A DNA stretch of 11,877 bases, from NCBI GenBank assembly GCA_023417785.1, contig JAEZEH010000070.1, positions 1 through 11,877 of the forward strand, written 5' to 3'. The position numbers and the translations under genes are program-made. Shown here piece by piece: positions 1-7,294 of the stretch (positions are counted from its first letter, which is position 1; every line of letters begins with the position of its first letter). A model generated the notes under the pieces. That model made no database searches. It was given only the letters and a program-made list of their open reading frames with translations, and had not been told where the DNA came from. This DNA is from Bacteroidota bacterium. Lineage in GTDB: Bacteria; Bacteroidota; Bacteroidia; Cytophagales; Cyclobacteriaceae.

Positions 1-8
1 TTTTTCAT
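1..8 (-). CDS. Start of a gene cut by the window edge, possibly the biotin carrier subunit of the decarboxylase
   Basis: One base after the TAG stop of the gamma-like gene (10-12), the minus strand reads ATG AAA AA and then leaves the window, so a protein beginning Met-Lys could start here. The near-zero spacing suits the next cistron of the same operon. In Bacteroidota the gene after mce-mmdA-gamma is usually the biotin carboxyl carrier subunit, so that is the likely identity, but only two and a half codons are visible. The identity is inferred from gene order only. Confidence 0.35.
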
Positions 9-9
9 A

Positions 10-390
10 CTAAAATCTTTTATTCAATCCGTTGACGACATTGTATATTTTCGAACTCCACGGTGAATACCGGCGTGAAATTTTCTGGATTGTAAGTACA
101 GTGTTTTCTTCGTCATGAAGGTCGCTGACATACAAAAAAATAGCCGCGCCTATCGCGGCCGTTTCTTCCCCTGTAATCGTTCCTGATTTGGCACCGACGG
201 GCTGAGCGGTCGGTGATTCAGCAACGTCTTTGTCTTTCCCCCTGAATAACTTGCCCGGATTAATGGCCAACAGATTAGGAAGATTATAGAACACTACCGA
301 AAGCAGAAGCAGGGAGATAAAAACGATTAGGTATCCTACTACTACTATGATGAGATGCTCGTTTGTTATGTTATCTAAGTCAAAATTCAT
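10..390 (-). CDS. OadG-like gamma subunit of a membrane decarboxylase (small single-TM protein)
   Basis: This 126-residue protein has one strongly hydrophobic segment at about residues 13-36 (LIIVVVGYLIVFISLLLLSV), a charged then Pro/Ala-rich linker (about 48-72), and a C-terminal domain containing LHDEENTVLTIQKISRRYSPWSSKIY (91-116, split here for reading as LHDEENTVLT then IQKISRRYSPWSSKIY). That layout matches the OadG/gamma-like protein found beside mmdA in Bacteroidota. In sodium-pumping decarboxylases the gamma subunit anchors the carboxyltransferase to the membrane beta subunit. It lies 17 bp downstream of mmdA, so the two are very likely co-transcribed and act in one complex. Sequence conservation in this family is low; the call rests on the TM-plus-tail layout and gene order. 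The ATG at 388-390 is the only sensible start, and the upstream RBS is weak, as is common in this phylum. Confidence 0.75.
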   Translation of the reverse strand: MNFDLDNITNEHLIIVVVGYLIVFISLLLLSVVFYNLPNLLAINPGKLFRGKDKDVAESPTAQPVGAKSGTITGEETAAIGAAIFLYVSDLHDEENTVLTIQKISRRYSPWSSKIYNVVNGLNKRF

Positions 391-407
391 TTTTCAGCGC
401 GTTAGCA

Positions 408-1967
408 TTATAGTGGAATGTTCGAATGCTTTTTTGGAGGATTGCTGTCCTTTTTCGTCGCAAGCGTCTGCAAACCACGAATGATGCGGAAACGGGTGTT
501 TCGCGGTTCAATGATGTCGTCAATGAATCCATACTTAGCTGCCTGATAAGGGTTGGCGAACTTATGCTCGTACTCATCTTCTTTTTCGGAAATAAACTTC
601 TGACGTTCATCCTTATCTTTGATCTGACTAAGTGCTTTCGCTTCCAGGACTTCCACAGCTCCTTTCGCACCCATTACCGCTATTTCGGCAGTAGGCCATG
701 CATAGTTGAAGTCGCCGCGCAGCTGCTTACAACTCATTACGTCGTGTGCGCCGCCATACGATTTCCGCAGTGTGATGGTAATTTTCGGAACGGTTGCTTC
801 ACCATACGCAAAGAGAAGCTTTGCACCGTGTATGATGATACCACCATACTCCTGTGTACTTCCGGGTAGAAAACCGGGAACGTCAACAAGCGTTACGATT
901 GGAATATTAAATGCATCGCAAAACCGCACGAATCTCGCGGCCTTTCGGGAGGCTTCGATATCGAGAACTCCCGCGAGGTAATTCGGTTGATTAGCCACAA
1001 TCCCTACAGAGCTTCCGTTGAATCTTGCGAATCCGGTGATGATATTCTTTGCATAGTTGCGTTGTACTTCCAGAAATTCGTTTTCATCCGTAAGGGCATG
1101 AATTACGTCAAGTACATCGTAAGGCTTATTCGGATGTTCCGGAATGACGTCATTCAAAAGGTCGTCAGCGCGATCTGCCGGATCACTACACTCAATTACA
1201 GGTGGTTCTTCGAGGTTATTAGAAGGCAGATAACTCATCAGCTTGCGGATCAGTATAATACCTTCTTGCTCATCTGCCGACATGAAATGTGCAACGCCGG
1301 ATTTTGTTGCATGAACCTGTGCGCCGCCAAGGTCTTCCGTAGTAATGTCTTCTCCTGTGACAGTCTTCACTACCTTGGGCCCGGTAACGAACATGTAACT
1401 TGCCTTTTCCGACATAACAATGAAGTCCGTGAGCGCAGGTGAATAAACCGCTCCACCGGCACACGGTCCGAAAACTGCAGATATCTGTGGAACTACTCCC
1501 GAAGCCATGATATTGCGCTGGAAGATTTCAGCATATCCTGCAAGACTTCGCACACCTTCCTGAATCCTGGCGCCACCGCTGTCGTTCAGGCCGATTACCG
1601 GCGCGCCGACTTTCATGGCTTTGTCCATGATCTTACAGATTTTGTTGGCGAACGTTTCTGAGAGTGACCCACCAAATACGGTGAAATCCTGCGCGAACAC
1701 GAAGACGAGCCTTCCGTCGATCGTTCCATGACCAGTTACGACACCGTCGGACAAGTAGAGTTCCTTGTCCATACCAAAAGACTTGGTACGGTGGGTCACG
1801 AACATGTCGTACTCTTCGAAGCTTCCTTCGTCGAGCAACAGATCAATGCGTTCTCTTGCTGTTAATTTGCCTTTGCCGTGCTGTGATTCGATTTTCTTTT
1901 CACCGCCGCCGAGCCTGGCTTGTGCCCGTTTTTCAATAAGCTCTTTTATACGTTCTTGTGTCTTCAT
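408..1967 (-). CDS. mmdA: Acyl-CoA carboxylase/methylmalonyl-CoA decarboxylase carboxyltransferase (alpha) subunit
   Basis: This subunit transfers a carboxyl group between methylmalonyl-CoA/propionyl-CoA and the biotin of a carrier protein. It is 519 residues, the normal length for the family. N-terminal half: SGGARIQEG (130-138) and GPCAGGAVYSPALTDF (167-182), the acyl-CoA pocket and oxyanion glycines. C-terminal half: DVPGFLPG (362-369), GGAHDVM (405-411) and NYAWPTAEIAVMG (421-433). The tail PPKKHSNIPL resembles Bacteroidota MmdA proteins. The start ATG (1967-1965) overlaps the mce stop as ATGA and follows the RBS-like AGGGAG, which supports translational coupling. With mce, a gamma-like gene and a probable carrier gene in one unit, a role in the succinate/propionate route is likely. 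Decarboxylation with sodium export versus propionyl-CoA carboxylation cannot be decided here, because the beta membrane subunit is outside the window. Intact, with no missing core motif. Confidence 0.95.
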   Translation of the reverse strand: MKTQERIKELIEKRAQARLGGGEKKIESQHGKGKLTARERIDLLLDEGSFEEYDMFVTHRTKSFGMDKELYLSDGVVTGHGTIDGRLVFVFAQDFTVFGGSLSETFANKICKIMDKAMKVGAPVIGLNDSGGARIQEGVRSLAGYAEIFQRNIMASGVVPQISAVFGPCAGGAVYSPALTDFIVMSEKASYMFVTGPKVVKTVTGEDITTEDLGGAQVHATKSGVAHFMSADEQEGIILIRKLMSYLPSNNLEEPPVIECSDPADRADDLLNDVIPEHPNKPYDVLDVIHALTDENEFLEVQRNYAKNIITGFARFNGSSVGIVANQPNYLAGVLDIEASRKAARFVRFCDAFNIPIVTLVDVPGFLPGSTQEYGGIIIHGAKLLFAYGEATVPKITITLRKSYGGAHDVMSCKQLRGDFNYAWPTAEIAVMGAKGAVEVLEAKALSQIKDKDERQKFISEKEDEYEHKFANPYQAAKYGFIDDIIEPRNTRFRIIRGLQTLATKKDSNPPKKHSNIPL

Positions 1968-2392
1968 ATTGCTCCCTGGGAAGAAATGGTTTGAGGTTCA
2001 CATAATTCGGTCAACACACCGTGTGTTGACTTAGGATGGAGGAACGCGATATTCAGTCCCTCCGCACCCTTGCGAGGCTTAGCATCGATCAATGCTACTC
2101 CTTTGCTATTTAGTTCATTAAGGTTTTTTTGCAAGCCCTCGACGGCGAATGCGATATGGTGCAGACCGGGACCTTTCTTTTCGATAAATTTCGCGATCGG
2201 TCCGTCGGGAGCTGTTGATTCGAGTAGCTCAATTTTTGTTTGCCCGATTTTGAAGAAAGCTGTTCTCACCTTCTGGTCCGAAACTTCCTCAATGGCGTAA
2301 CAGCTTAATCCGAGTATCTCTTCGTAATAGTGGATTGCTTCCTGCAGATTATTTACTGCGATGCCAATGTGTTCAATATGTGATGCGTTCAT
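1964..2392 (-). CDS. mce: Methylmalonyl-CoA epimerase
   Basis: This enzyme interconverts (R)- and (S)-methylmalonyl-CoA, linking B12-dependent methylmalonyl-CoA mutase to the biotin-dependent carboxylase/decarboxylase. The 142-residue protein is one VOC (glyoxalase-fold) unit with two beta-alpha-beta-beta-beta modules, starting HIEHIGIAVNNLQEAIHYY. The metal ligands expected by comparison with known epimerases are present: H8, E55 in KIELLE, H78/H79 in GLHHIAF, and E129 in VLTELCEP. LHPKSTHGVLTEL (118-130) is a family signature. It is the first gene of the minus-strand operon; its TGA stop overlaps the mmdA ATG by the ATGA motif. A TTAATTTG box lies about 75 bp upstream and could be its promoter. 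Glyoxalase I is the main alternative, but motif content and the partner gene favour the epimerase. Confidence 0.94.
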   Translation of the reverse strand: MNASHIEHIGIAVNNLQEAIHYYEEILGLSCYAIEEVSDQKVRTAFFKIGQTKIELLESTAPDGPIAKFIEKKGPGLHHIAFAVEGLQKNLNELNSKGVALIDAKPRKGAEGLNIAFLHPKSTHGVLTELCEPQTISSQGAI

Positions 2393-2464
2393 GACGAAAA
2401 AAATTTTGTCCTGTAAAACGCTCGAAATTTCCGTCAGGAATCACTTGTAATGTATGATGCTCGT

Positions 2465-2472
2465 CAAATTAA
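2465..2472 (-). promoter_or_regulatory. Possible -7 element for mce-mmdA
   Basis: On the minus strand this reads TTAATTTG, seven of eight positions of the Bacteroidota -7 consensus TAnnTTTG. It would give a leader of about 65 nt before the mce ATG. I see no good TTG at the usual upstream distance, so the call is weak. Confidence 0.25.
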
Positions 2473-2492
2473 GAGAAACGATTGAATGATCC

Positions 2493-2513
2493 TTATCCAC
2501 TATTACCGGATAA
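2493..2513. promoter_or_regulatory. DnaA-box-like inverted repeat between mce and dnaA
   Basis: TTATCCACT at 2493-2501 matches the DnaA box TTATCCACA at eight of nine bases. It is the left half of an inverted repeat TTATCC-N9-GGATAA (2493-2498 and 2508-2513). A second weaker box, TTTTCCACG on the minus strand, overlaps the dnaA start codon (2642-2650). The positions suit DnaA autoregulation of dnaA and possibly of the divergent mce operon. I do not see a cluster of boxes plus a clear unwinding element, so I do not call this an origin. Confidence 0.4.
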
Positions 2514-2595
2514 AAGTCATTGGTTTCCCGATTGCTTGCTTTCTTCAACTATTGGTTCATGATCTTTTTTTTGTAAAAATCAAGCAGGAAAGACC

Positions 2596-2627
2596 TTGTT
2601 TTCTTAGGCTCTTTTTTTACATCTTTG
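2596..2627 (+). promoter_or_regulatory. Possible dnaA promoter
   Basis: TTG at 2596-2598 is followed after 21 bp by CATCTTTG (2620-2627), seven of eight positions of the TAnnTTTG -7 box. Transcription would start some 15 bp before the dnaA ATG. A T-rich tract (2612-2618) lies between the two elements. The assignment rests on consensus matching only. Confidence 0.3.
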
Positions 2628-2649
2628 TCTCCCTTTCCCCCCGTGGAAA

Positions 2650-4098
2650 ATGAATAATCCTGTGAAATCAATGGAAGTTAGCTGCGGAACCGTATGGAAC
2701 GACTGCCTGGAGGTAATCCGGGAAAACGTGGGTGAAGAAAATTTCAATACGTGGTTTAAACCGATCGTTCCACTTCGCGTAGAAGGCGACATTCTTACAA
2801 TTCAGGTCCCTTCGCAATTCTTCTATGAATGGCTTGAAGATAATTACGTACCTGTATTAAAAAAGGCAATACATACGGTGCTGGGGGCCACAGGGCGGCT
2901 CGAATACTCGGTGGTCGTTGATAGTGGGGGAAAGCAAGCTCCTCCTGTAGCCGTGAATTATCCCGCTAACAGCACTGGAATGCGCAGAAGCTCTGTAAAC
3001 AGCGCTAATTTTGGTACAGATGATTATTCGCCTTTCTCTTTCAAGGCGCTTAATCCACACACCGTTAACTCCCGATTAAATCCGGCATATTCGTTTGATA
3101 ATTTCGTCGAAGGTGATTGTAACCGGTTGGCCCGTTCGGCAGGTCTGGCAGTGGTAAAGAAACCTGGTGTTACTTCGTTCAATCCATTAATGCTGTATGG
3201 CGGAGTGGGTGTTGGAAAGACTCACCTTGTTCAGGCGATCGGAAATGAGATAAAGAACAACATGCCTAACAAAGTTGTGTTGTATGTCGATCAGAACGAC
3301 TTCACAACGCAGTTCCTAAACGCACTACAAAATCACAAAATCCAGGATTTCCAGAATTTTTACCTGCAGGTTGATCTGCTTATCCTTGATGATGTGCAGT
3401 TTCTCGCAGGACGTGAAAAGACGCAGGAGATGTTCTTTCATATCTTCAATCAGCTGCATCAGTCAGGAAAACAGATCATTATGACCAGCGATTGTCCTCC
3501 CCGGGACCTAAAAGGATTCCAGGAACGACTGCTTTCCCGTTTCAAATGGGGCCTTACCGCTGATCTGCAGGAACCTGACTTCGAAACAAAGCTTGCTATC
3601 ATCAACAGAAAGATGCAGGCAGATGGTATTCAGATTCCAACTGAAGTTGCCGAATACCTCGCGTATAGCGTCGATACCAACCTCCGCGACATGGAGGGTG
3701 TCCTTAATTCACTGATATTTCATGCAACTCTGCTCAAGAAGGAAATTGATCTGGAACTGGCAAAGGATGTTTTGAAGAACATTATCAAAGAGATCCAATC
3801 TGATGTCAGTGTTGACTTCATTCAGAAGACCGTCGCCGAGTACTTCAAAGTAGATCTCGACGCGATGAAGGGTAAGGTAAAGAAACGCGAAATCGTCATT
3901 CCCCGTCAGGTGGCTATGTATTTCTGCAAGCGCTATACACAACTAACCCTCGCACTTATTGGTGAGAACTTTGGTGGCCGCGACCACAGCACCGTGATCC
4001 ACGCCCTTGAGTCGGTTGAAGACATGATGAAAACCGACCCGAACTTCAAGGCTTCAGTCGATGAACTGGGCAAGAAGCTGAAAATGCGCGTTAGTTAA
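2650..4098 (+). CDS. dnaA: Chromosomal replication initiator protein DnaA
   Basis: DnaA binds DnaA boxes at the origin, oligomerises with ATP, and opens the duplex so that DnaB can be loaded. The 482-residue protein has all four domains. Domain I (about 10-90) includes FNTWFKPIVPL and FFYEWLEDNYV for helicase and self contacts. Domain II is a linker (about 91-140). Domain III is AAA+ (about 145-370), with Walker A GGVGVGKTH (184-192), Walker B LLILDDVQF (243-251), sensor I MTSDCPP (278-284) and LSRFKWGL with the arginine finger (295-302). Domain IV carries the DNA-binding signature GENFGGRDHSTVIHA (438-452). The gene is intact and of usual length. It is divergent from mce and convergent with htrA; no clear terminator lies in the 54 bp between the dnaA and htrA stops. 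The start has no strong Shine-Dalgarno, as is common in Bacteroidota. DnaA-box-like sites upstream suggest autoregulation. Confidence 0.97.
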   Translation: MNNPVKSMEVSCGTVWNDCLEVIRENVGEENFNTWFKPIVPLRVEGDILTIQVPSQFFYEWLEDNYVPVLKKAIHTVLGATGRLEYSVVVDSGGKQAPPVAVNYPANSTGMRRSSVNSANFGTDDYSPFSFKALNPHTVNSRLNPAYSFDNFVEGDCNRLARSAGLAVVKKPGVTSFNPLMLYGGVGVGKTHLVQAIGNEIKNNMPNKVVLYVDQNDFTTQFLNALQNHKIQDFQNFYLQVDLLILDDVQFLAGREKTQEMFFHIFNQLHQSGKQIIMTSDCPPRDLKGFQERLLSRFKWGLTADLQEPDFETKLAIINRKMQADGIQIPTEVAEYLAYSVDTNLRDMEGVLNSLIFHATLLKKEIDLELAKDVLKNIIKEIQSDVSVDFIQKTVAEYFKVDLDAMKGKVKKREIVIPRQVAMYFCKRYTQLTLALIGENFGGRDHSTVIHALESVEDMMKTDPNFKASVDELGKKLKMRVS

Positions 4099-4152
4099 GC
4101 CAGTTACTCCTTGTTTCCAATTATCCCCCTGATTCAGTAATGCTACTAATAC

Positions 4153-5589
4153 TTAACGTATGGTGAATGGTAGCTCCATTTGTTGTCTCGCAGCGTTGAT
4201 TCCGTATATATAACCGCGACCCTTGAATTTCTTAAAGAAGTCAATAACCTCTTCGGGGTCTTTTACCCGAACCCTGTTGATAGCGACTATTGTGAAGTTT
4301 TCCGGGACGCCGATTTGTTTCAAAACACTTTTATCTGCAAGCCCAAAAACCTTGACACCATATTGGGTCGCCTCAAGCCGCGCGCCAAGCGTATTGTTTT
4401 CAACCACATTTCTACGAATAACATCTGTTGTGCCATTGCGGTTGACCAGCGTCAATGCGGTGTTATGAGACTTCCCATTCCGTAAATAGGTGAGCGTAAT
4501 GCGGTTACCAGGACTGAAGAAACTTAGTTCCTCTTCAAATTCGCTTTGTGTGTTCACCGACACCTTATTGATGTGCGTCAGAATATCTCCAGGCTTCAAC
4601 CCGGCCTCAGCAGCGGGACCGGTGCGGTCTACACTTTCGAGCAAGACTCCTGAAAATCGCTTCACATCGGTATTAAGATCGTATTTGGTAGCATTCTCGT
4701 AATTATATTCGACCACCGAACCCCCGATCAGCGCCTTTTGAACAACGCCAAACTTAACCAGATCATTAAAAACCTTTTTGACGATATCTGAAGGTATCGC
4801 AAAGGCATATCCCGTGTAAGACCCGGTGCGCGAAAGGATGGCTGAATTAATGCCGACCAACTCGCCACTCTTATTTACCAATGCCCCACCGGAGTTTCCG
4901 GGATTTATAGCGGCGTCCGTCTGGATGAACGACTCAATAGGAAACTTGTCTTCCAAAATCCCGATACGCCGGCCCTTCGCACTCACAATGCCGGCAGTGA
5001 CGGTTGACGCAAGTGTATACGGGTTACCCACCGCGATCACCCATTCGCCCACCTGCACGTCTTTTGAACTTGCCAGTGTTACAGCCGGCAGATCGCGCTC
5101 GTCGATCTTAATAACGGCCAGATCAGTTGACGGATCCGTGCCGATTAATTCCGCAGGATAGGTTCGTTTATTATAGTTGACTTCAATGCGCTCCGCTGAG
5201 GCGATTACGTGGTTGTTGGTCACGATATAGCCTTCGGTGCTGAAAATCACCCCCGAACCCGTACTGACCTGGGTGCGGCTGTTCGCGCCACCTTCTCCAA
5301 AGAACCAATCCCAATACGAGTAGGAAACTCCGCGGGAAATACTATTAATAAAGACAACACTTGGTATAGTCCGCTGAGCTGCTTCGCTGAAGTCAACGGG
5401 GGCTGCCGAAACCGATGACGGCAAATAGTTCGGAAAGGTCGCTACCGGGCTGTCATAGTTAACGTGGCTGAAAGTTTCCGCAGCGTTCTGTTCCTGAATT
5501 TCTGGTTTGATTTTCAATTGATATAAAGAATATGCACCACCAAAACCGGCAATAAAACCAAAGAACAGGATTCGTAATATTTGTTTCAT
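4153..5589 (-). CDS. htrA: HtrA/Deg-family serine protease with PDZ domains
   Basis: This is a trypsin-like quality-control protease that degrades misfolded proteins outside the inner membrane. It has 478 residues. Residues 4-24 are a hydrophobic N-terminal signal or signal anchor (ILRILFFGFIAGFGGAYSL). The protease domain (about 70-275) shows the catalytic triad: H127 in TNNHVI, D156 in STDLAV, and S233 in NPGNSGGAL. PDZ1 (about 285-385) contains GLKPGDILTHINKVSV. A second, diverged PDZ-like domain fills about 398-475. The layout is that of DegP/DegQ rather than one-PDZ DegS. A linker with Asn, Tyr and Pro (35-65) separates the anchor from the protease, as in many Bacteroidota homologues. 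The start is preceded by AGGAAA about 7 bp upstream, and a perfect TAnnTTTG box lies 62 bp upstream. It is divergent from the GH3 gene. Confidence 0.93.
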   Translation of the reverse strand: MKQILRILFFGFIAGFGGAYSLYQLKIKPEIQEQNAAETFSHVNYDSPVATFPNYLPSSVSAAPVDFSEAAQRTIPSVVFINSISRGVSYSYWDWFFGEGGANSRTQVSTGSGVIFSTEGYIVTNNHVIASAERIEVNYNKRTYPAELIGTDPSTDLAVIKIDERDLPAVTLASSKDVQVGEWVIAVGNPYTLASTVTAGIVSAKGRRIGILEDKFPIESFIQTDAAINPGNSGGALVNKSGELVGINSAILSRTGSYTGYAFAIPSDIVKKVFNDLVKFGVVQKALIGGSVVEYNYENATKYDLNTDVKRFSGVLLESVDRTGPAAEAGLKPGDILTHINKVSVNTQSEFEEELSFFSPGNRITLTYLRNGKSHNTALTLVNRNGTTDVIRRNVVENNTLGARLEATQYGVKVFGLADKSVLKQIGVPENFTIVAINRVRVKDPEEVIDFFKKFKGRGYIYGINAARQQMELPFTIR

Positions 5590-5650
5590 AGGCTGTTTCC
5601 TGAAGGGTGACGGTTGGCCCCCGTAAAAAGTTCTATTTCTAAACGGATGC

Positions 5651-5658
5651 CAAATATA
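5651..5658 (-). promoter_or_regulatory. -7 promoter element of htrA
   Basis: On the minus strand this reads TATATTTG, an exact match to the Bacteroidota -7 consensus TAnnTTTG, in an A/T-rich stretch, with an expected leader of about 50-55 nt before the htrA ATG. I do not see a clean TTTG at the -33 position, so the strength of the promoter is uncertain. Confidence 0.5.
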
Positions 5659-5763
5659 AAACGCATATTAAAAAAAATTAAGTTCTCGGATTTTTACCGA
5701 CAGGCTAAACGCTTGTGAGGTAACAGGTTTTTGATCGAGTTCTATTATCTTGCATCCTCTATT

Positions 5764-7266
5764 ATGGGATTGCGATCAGTATTGGCTAAACCTTTTGCCG
5801 CATTTATTGCCGCGGAGACAAAGAAATGGTCGCTTCAGCCGGCGAAATTCCAACAACTAACCCTCACCCGGTTAGTTAACGGCGCATCCGATACCATTTT
5901 TGGAAAAGATCATGATTTCCAGACCATCAAAGATCACGCTGACTTCAAGAAACAAGTACCGATCCGCGACTACGAGGACCTTAAGCCCTATATAAACGAT
6001 GTGGTGGCGGGCAAACCCGACGTTCTTTGGAAAGGCAAGCCTGTTTATCTGGCAAAAACCTCTGGCACTACGTCGGGGACCAAATATATCCCAATAACAA
6101 AAGAGTCGATTCCGAACCATATCAACAGCGCCCGGAATGCGATCCTGAGTTATGTTCACGAAACGGGCAAGGCCGCGTTTCTGGATGGTGGATTAATCTT
6201 CCTTTCGGGAAGTCCGGAACTTTCCGATAAAAATGGCATCAAGACCGGTCGGTTGTCAGGGATCGTTAACCACCATGTTCCCGGCTATCTTCGCACCAAT
6301 CAAAAGCCAGGTTATCAGACGAATTGTATATCCGACTGGGAAGACAAACTGGAAAAGATAATCGACGAAACCATTAACGAGCGGATGACTCTTATTTCCG
6401 GGATTCCCCCGTGGGTTCAGATGTATTTTGATCGAATTCAGGCCCGGACCGGAAAAAAAATCAAAGACGTGTTTCCTGATTTCTCGATGTTTATTTACGG
6501 CGGGGTGAATTTTGAACCCTACCGCGGCCGGCTGGAGGAATCTATCGGGCGTCGAATTGATTCGATAGAAACTTATCCCGCTTCCGAGGGATTTATTGCC
6601 TACCAGGATTCGCAGCGCGATCCCGGTCTGCTACTGCTTCTGAATTCGGGAATCTTTTTTGAGTTCATTCCGGTAGATGAGTATTTCAATGAGAACGCTT
6701 CCCGGTTGAATATCGAAGAAGTCGAGCTTGACAAAAATTACGCGGTCATCCTCAATAGTAACGCCGGTCTGTGGGGCTACTCAATCGGGGATACTATCAA
6801 GTTCGTTTCGAAAAATCCATACCGCGTTGTGGTGACGGGTCGGATTAAGCATTTTATTTCCGCTTTTGGTGAGCATGTAATTGGAGAAGAGGTTGAGAAA
6901 GCGATGCAGTTTGCCTGCGCGAGATTTCCCGAAACAGAGCTTATTGAATTTACTGTCGCACCGCACGTGGCCCCGGATGAGGGACTGCCGCATCACGAAT
7001 GGTTCATCGAATTTTCGAGGATGCCGTCCGACATCGAAGCTTTTACAATCGAATTGGATAACCAATTGCGGCAACTGAATGTTTACTACGATGATCTCAT
7101 TACCGGAAGCATTCTGAGACGACTCAAAATCACCTCGCTGAAACGAAATGCCTTTATTGATTATATGAAATCGCTCGGAAAACTCGGCGGCCAGAATAAA
7201 GTGCCACGGCTTTCCAATGACCGACGGATCGCTGATGCACTCACTCCCTACGCGGCAGAAGCATAA
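5764..7266 (+). CDS. GH3-family acyl-acid-amido synthetase-like ligase
   Basis: This belongs to the GH3 branch of adenylate-forming enzymes, which in plants link hormone acids to amino acids; the substrate of the bacterial forms is not established. The protein has 500 residues. Motif 1 for ATP is KTSGTTSGTKYIPIT (98-112). Motif 2 is YPASEGF (271-277). Motif 3 region is YSIGDTIKF (339-347), followed by VTGRIKHFISAFGEHV (357-372), the hinge. LGGQNKVPRLSNDR (474-487) closes the C-terminal lid and is typical of Bacteroidota homologues. I chose ATG 5764 because MGLRSVLAKPF matches the usual start of this group; an in-frame TTG at 5731 would add 11 residues that do not look conserved. It is cytosolic, with no signal or TM segment. 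dxr starts 28 bp downstream, so co-transcription is likely. Confidence 0.92.
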   Translation: MGLRSVLAKPFAAFIAAETKKWSLQPAKFQQLTLTRLVNGASDTIFGKDHDFQTIKDHADFKKQVPIRDYEDLKPYINDVVAGKPDVLWKGKPVYLAKTSGTTSGTKYIPITKESIPNHINSARNAILSYVHETGKAAFLDGGLIFLSGSPELSDKNGIKTGRLSGIVNHHVPGYLRTNQKPGYQTNCISDWEDKLEKIIDETINERMTLISGIPPWVQMYFDRIQARTGKKIKDVFPDFSMFIYGGVNFEPYRGRLEESIGRRIDSIETYPASEGFIAYQDSQRDPGLLLLLNSGIFFEFIPVDEYFNENASRLNIEEVELDKNYAVILNSNAGLWGYSIGDTIKFVSKNPYRVVVTGRIKHFISAFGEHVIGEEVEKAMQFACARFPETELIEFTVAPHVAPDEGLPHHEWFIEFSRMPSDIEAFTIELDNQLRQLNVYYDDLITGSILRRLKITSLKRNAFIDYMKSLGKLGGQNKVPRLSNDRRIADALTPYAAEA

Positions 7267-7294
7267 TCCCTATATTTACCTACACGCCAGTAAT

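Noticed and set aside
2393..2649. Chromosomal origin of replication upstream of dnaA
   Set aside because: Only one good and one weak DnaA-box-like site are seen, with no box cluster or clear unwinding element.
5731..5763. TTG 5731 as the GH3 start
   Set aside because: The 11 extra residues do not look conserved, whereas MGLRSVLAKPF from ATG 5764 is typical of this group.
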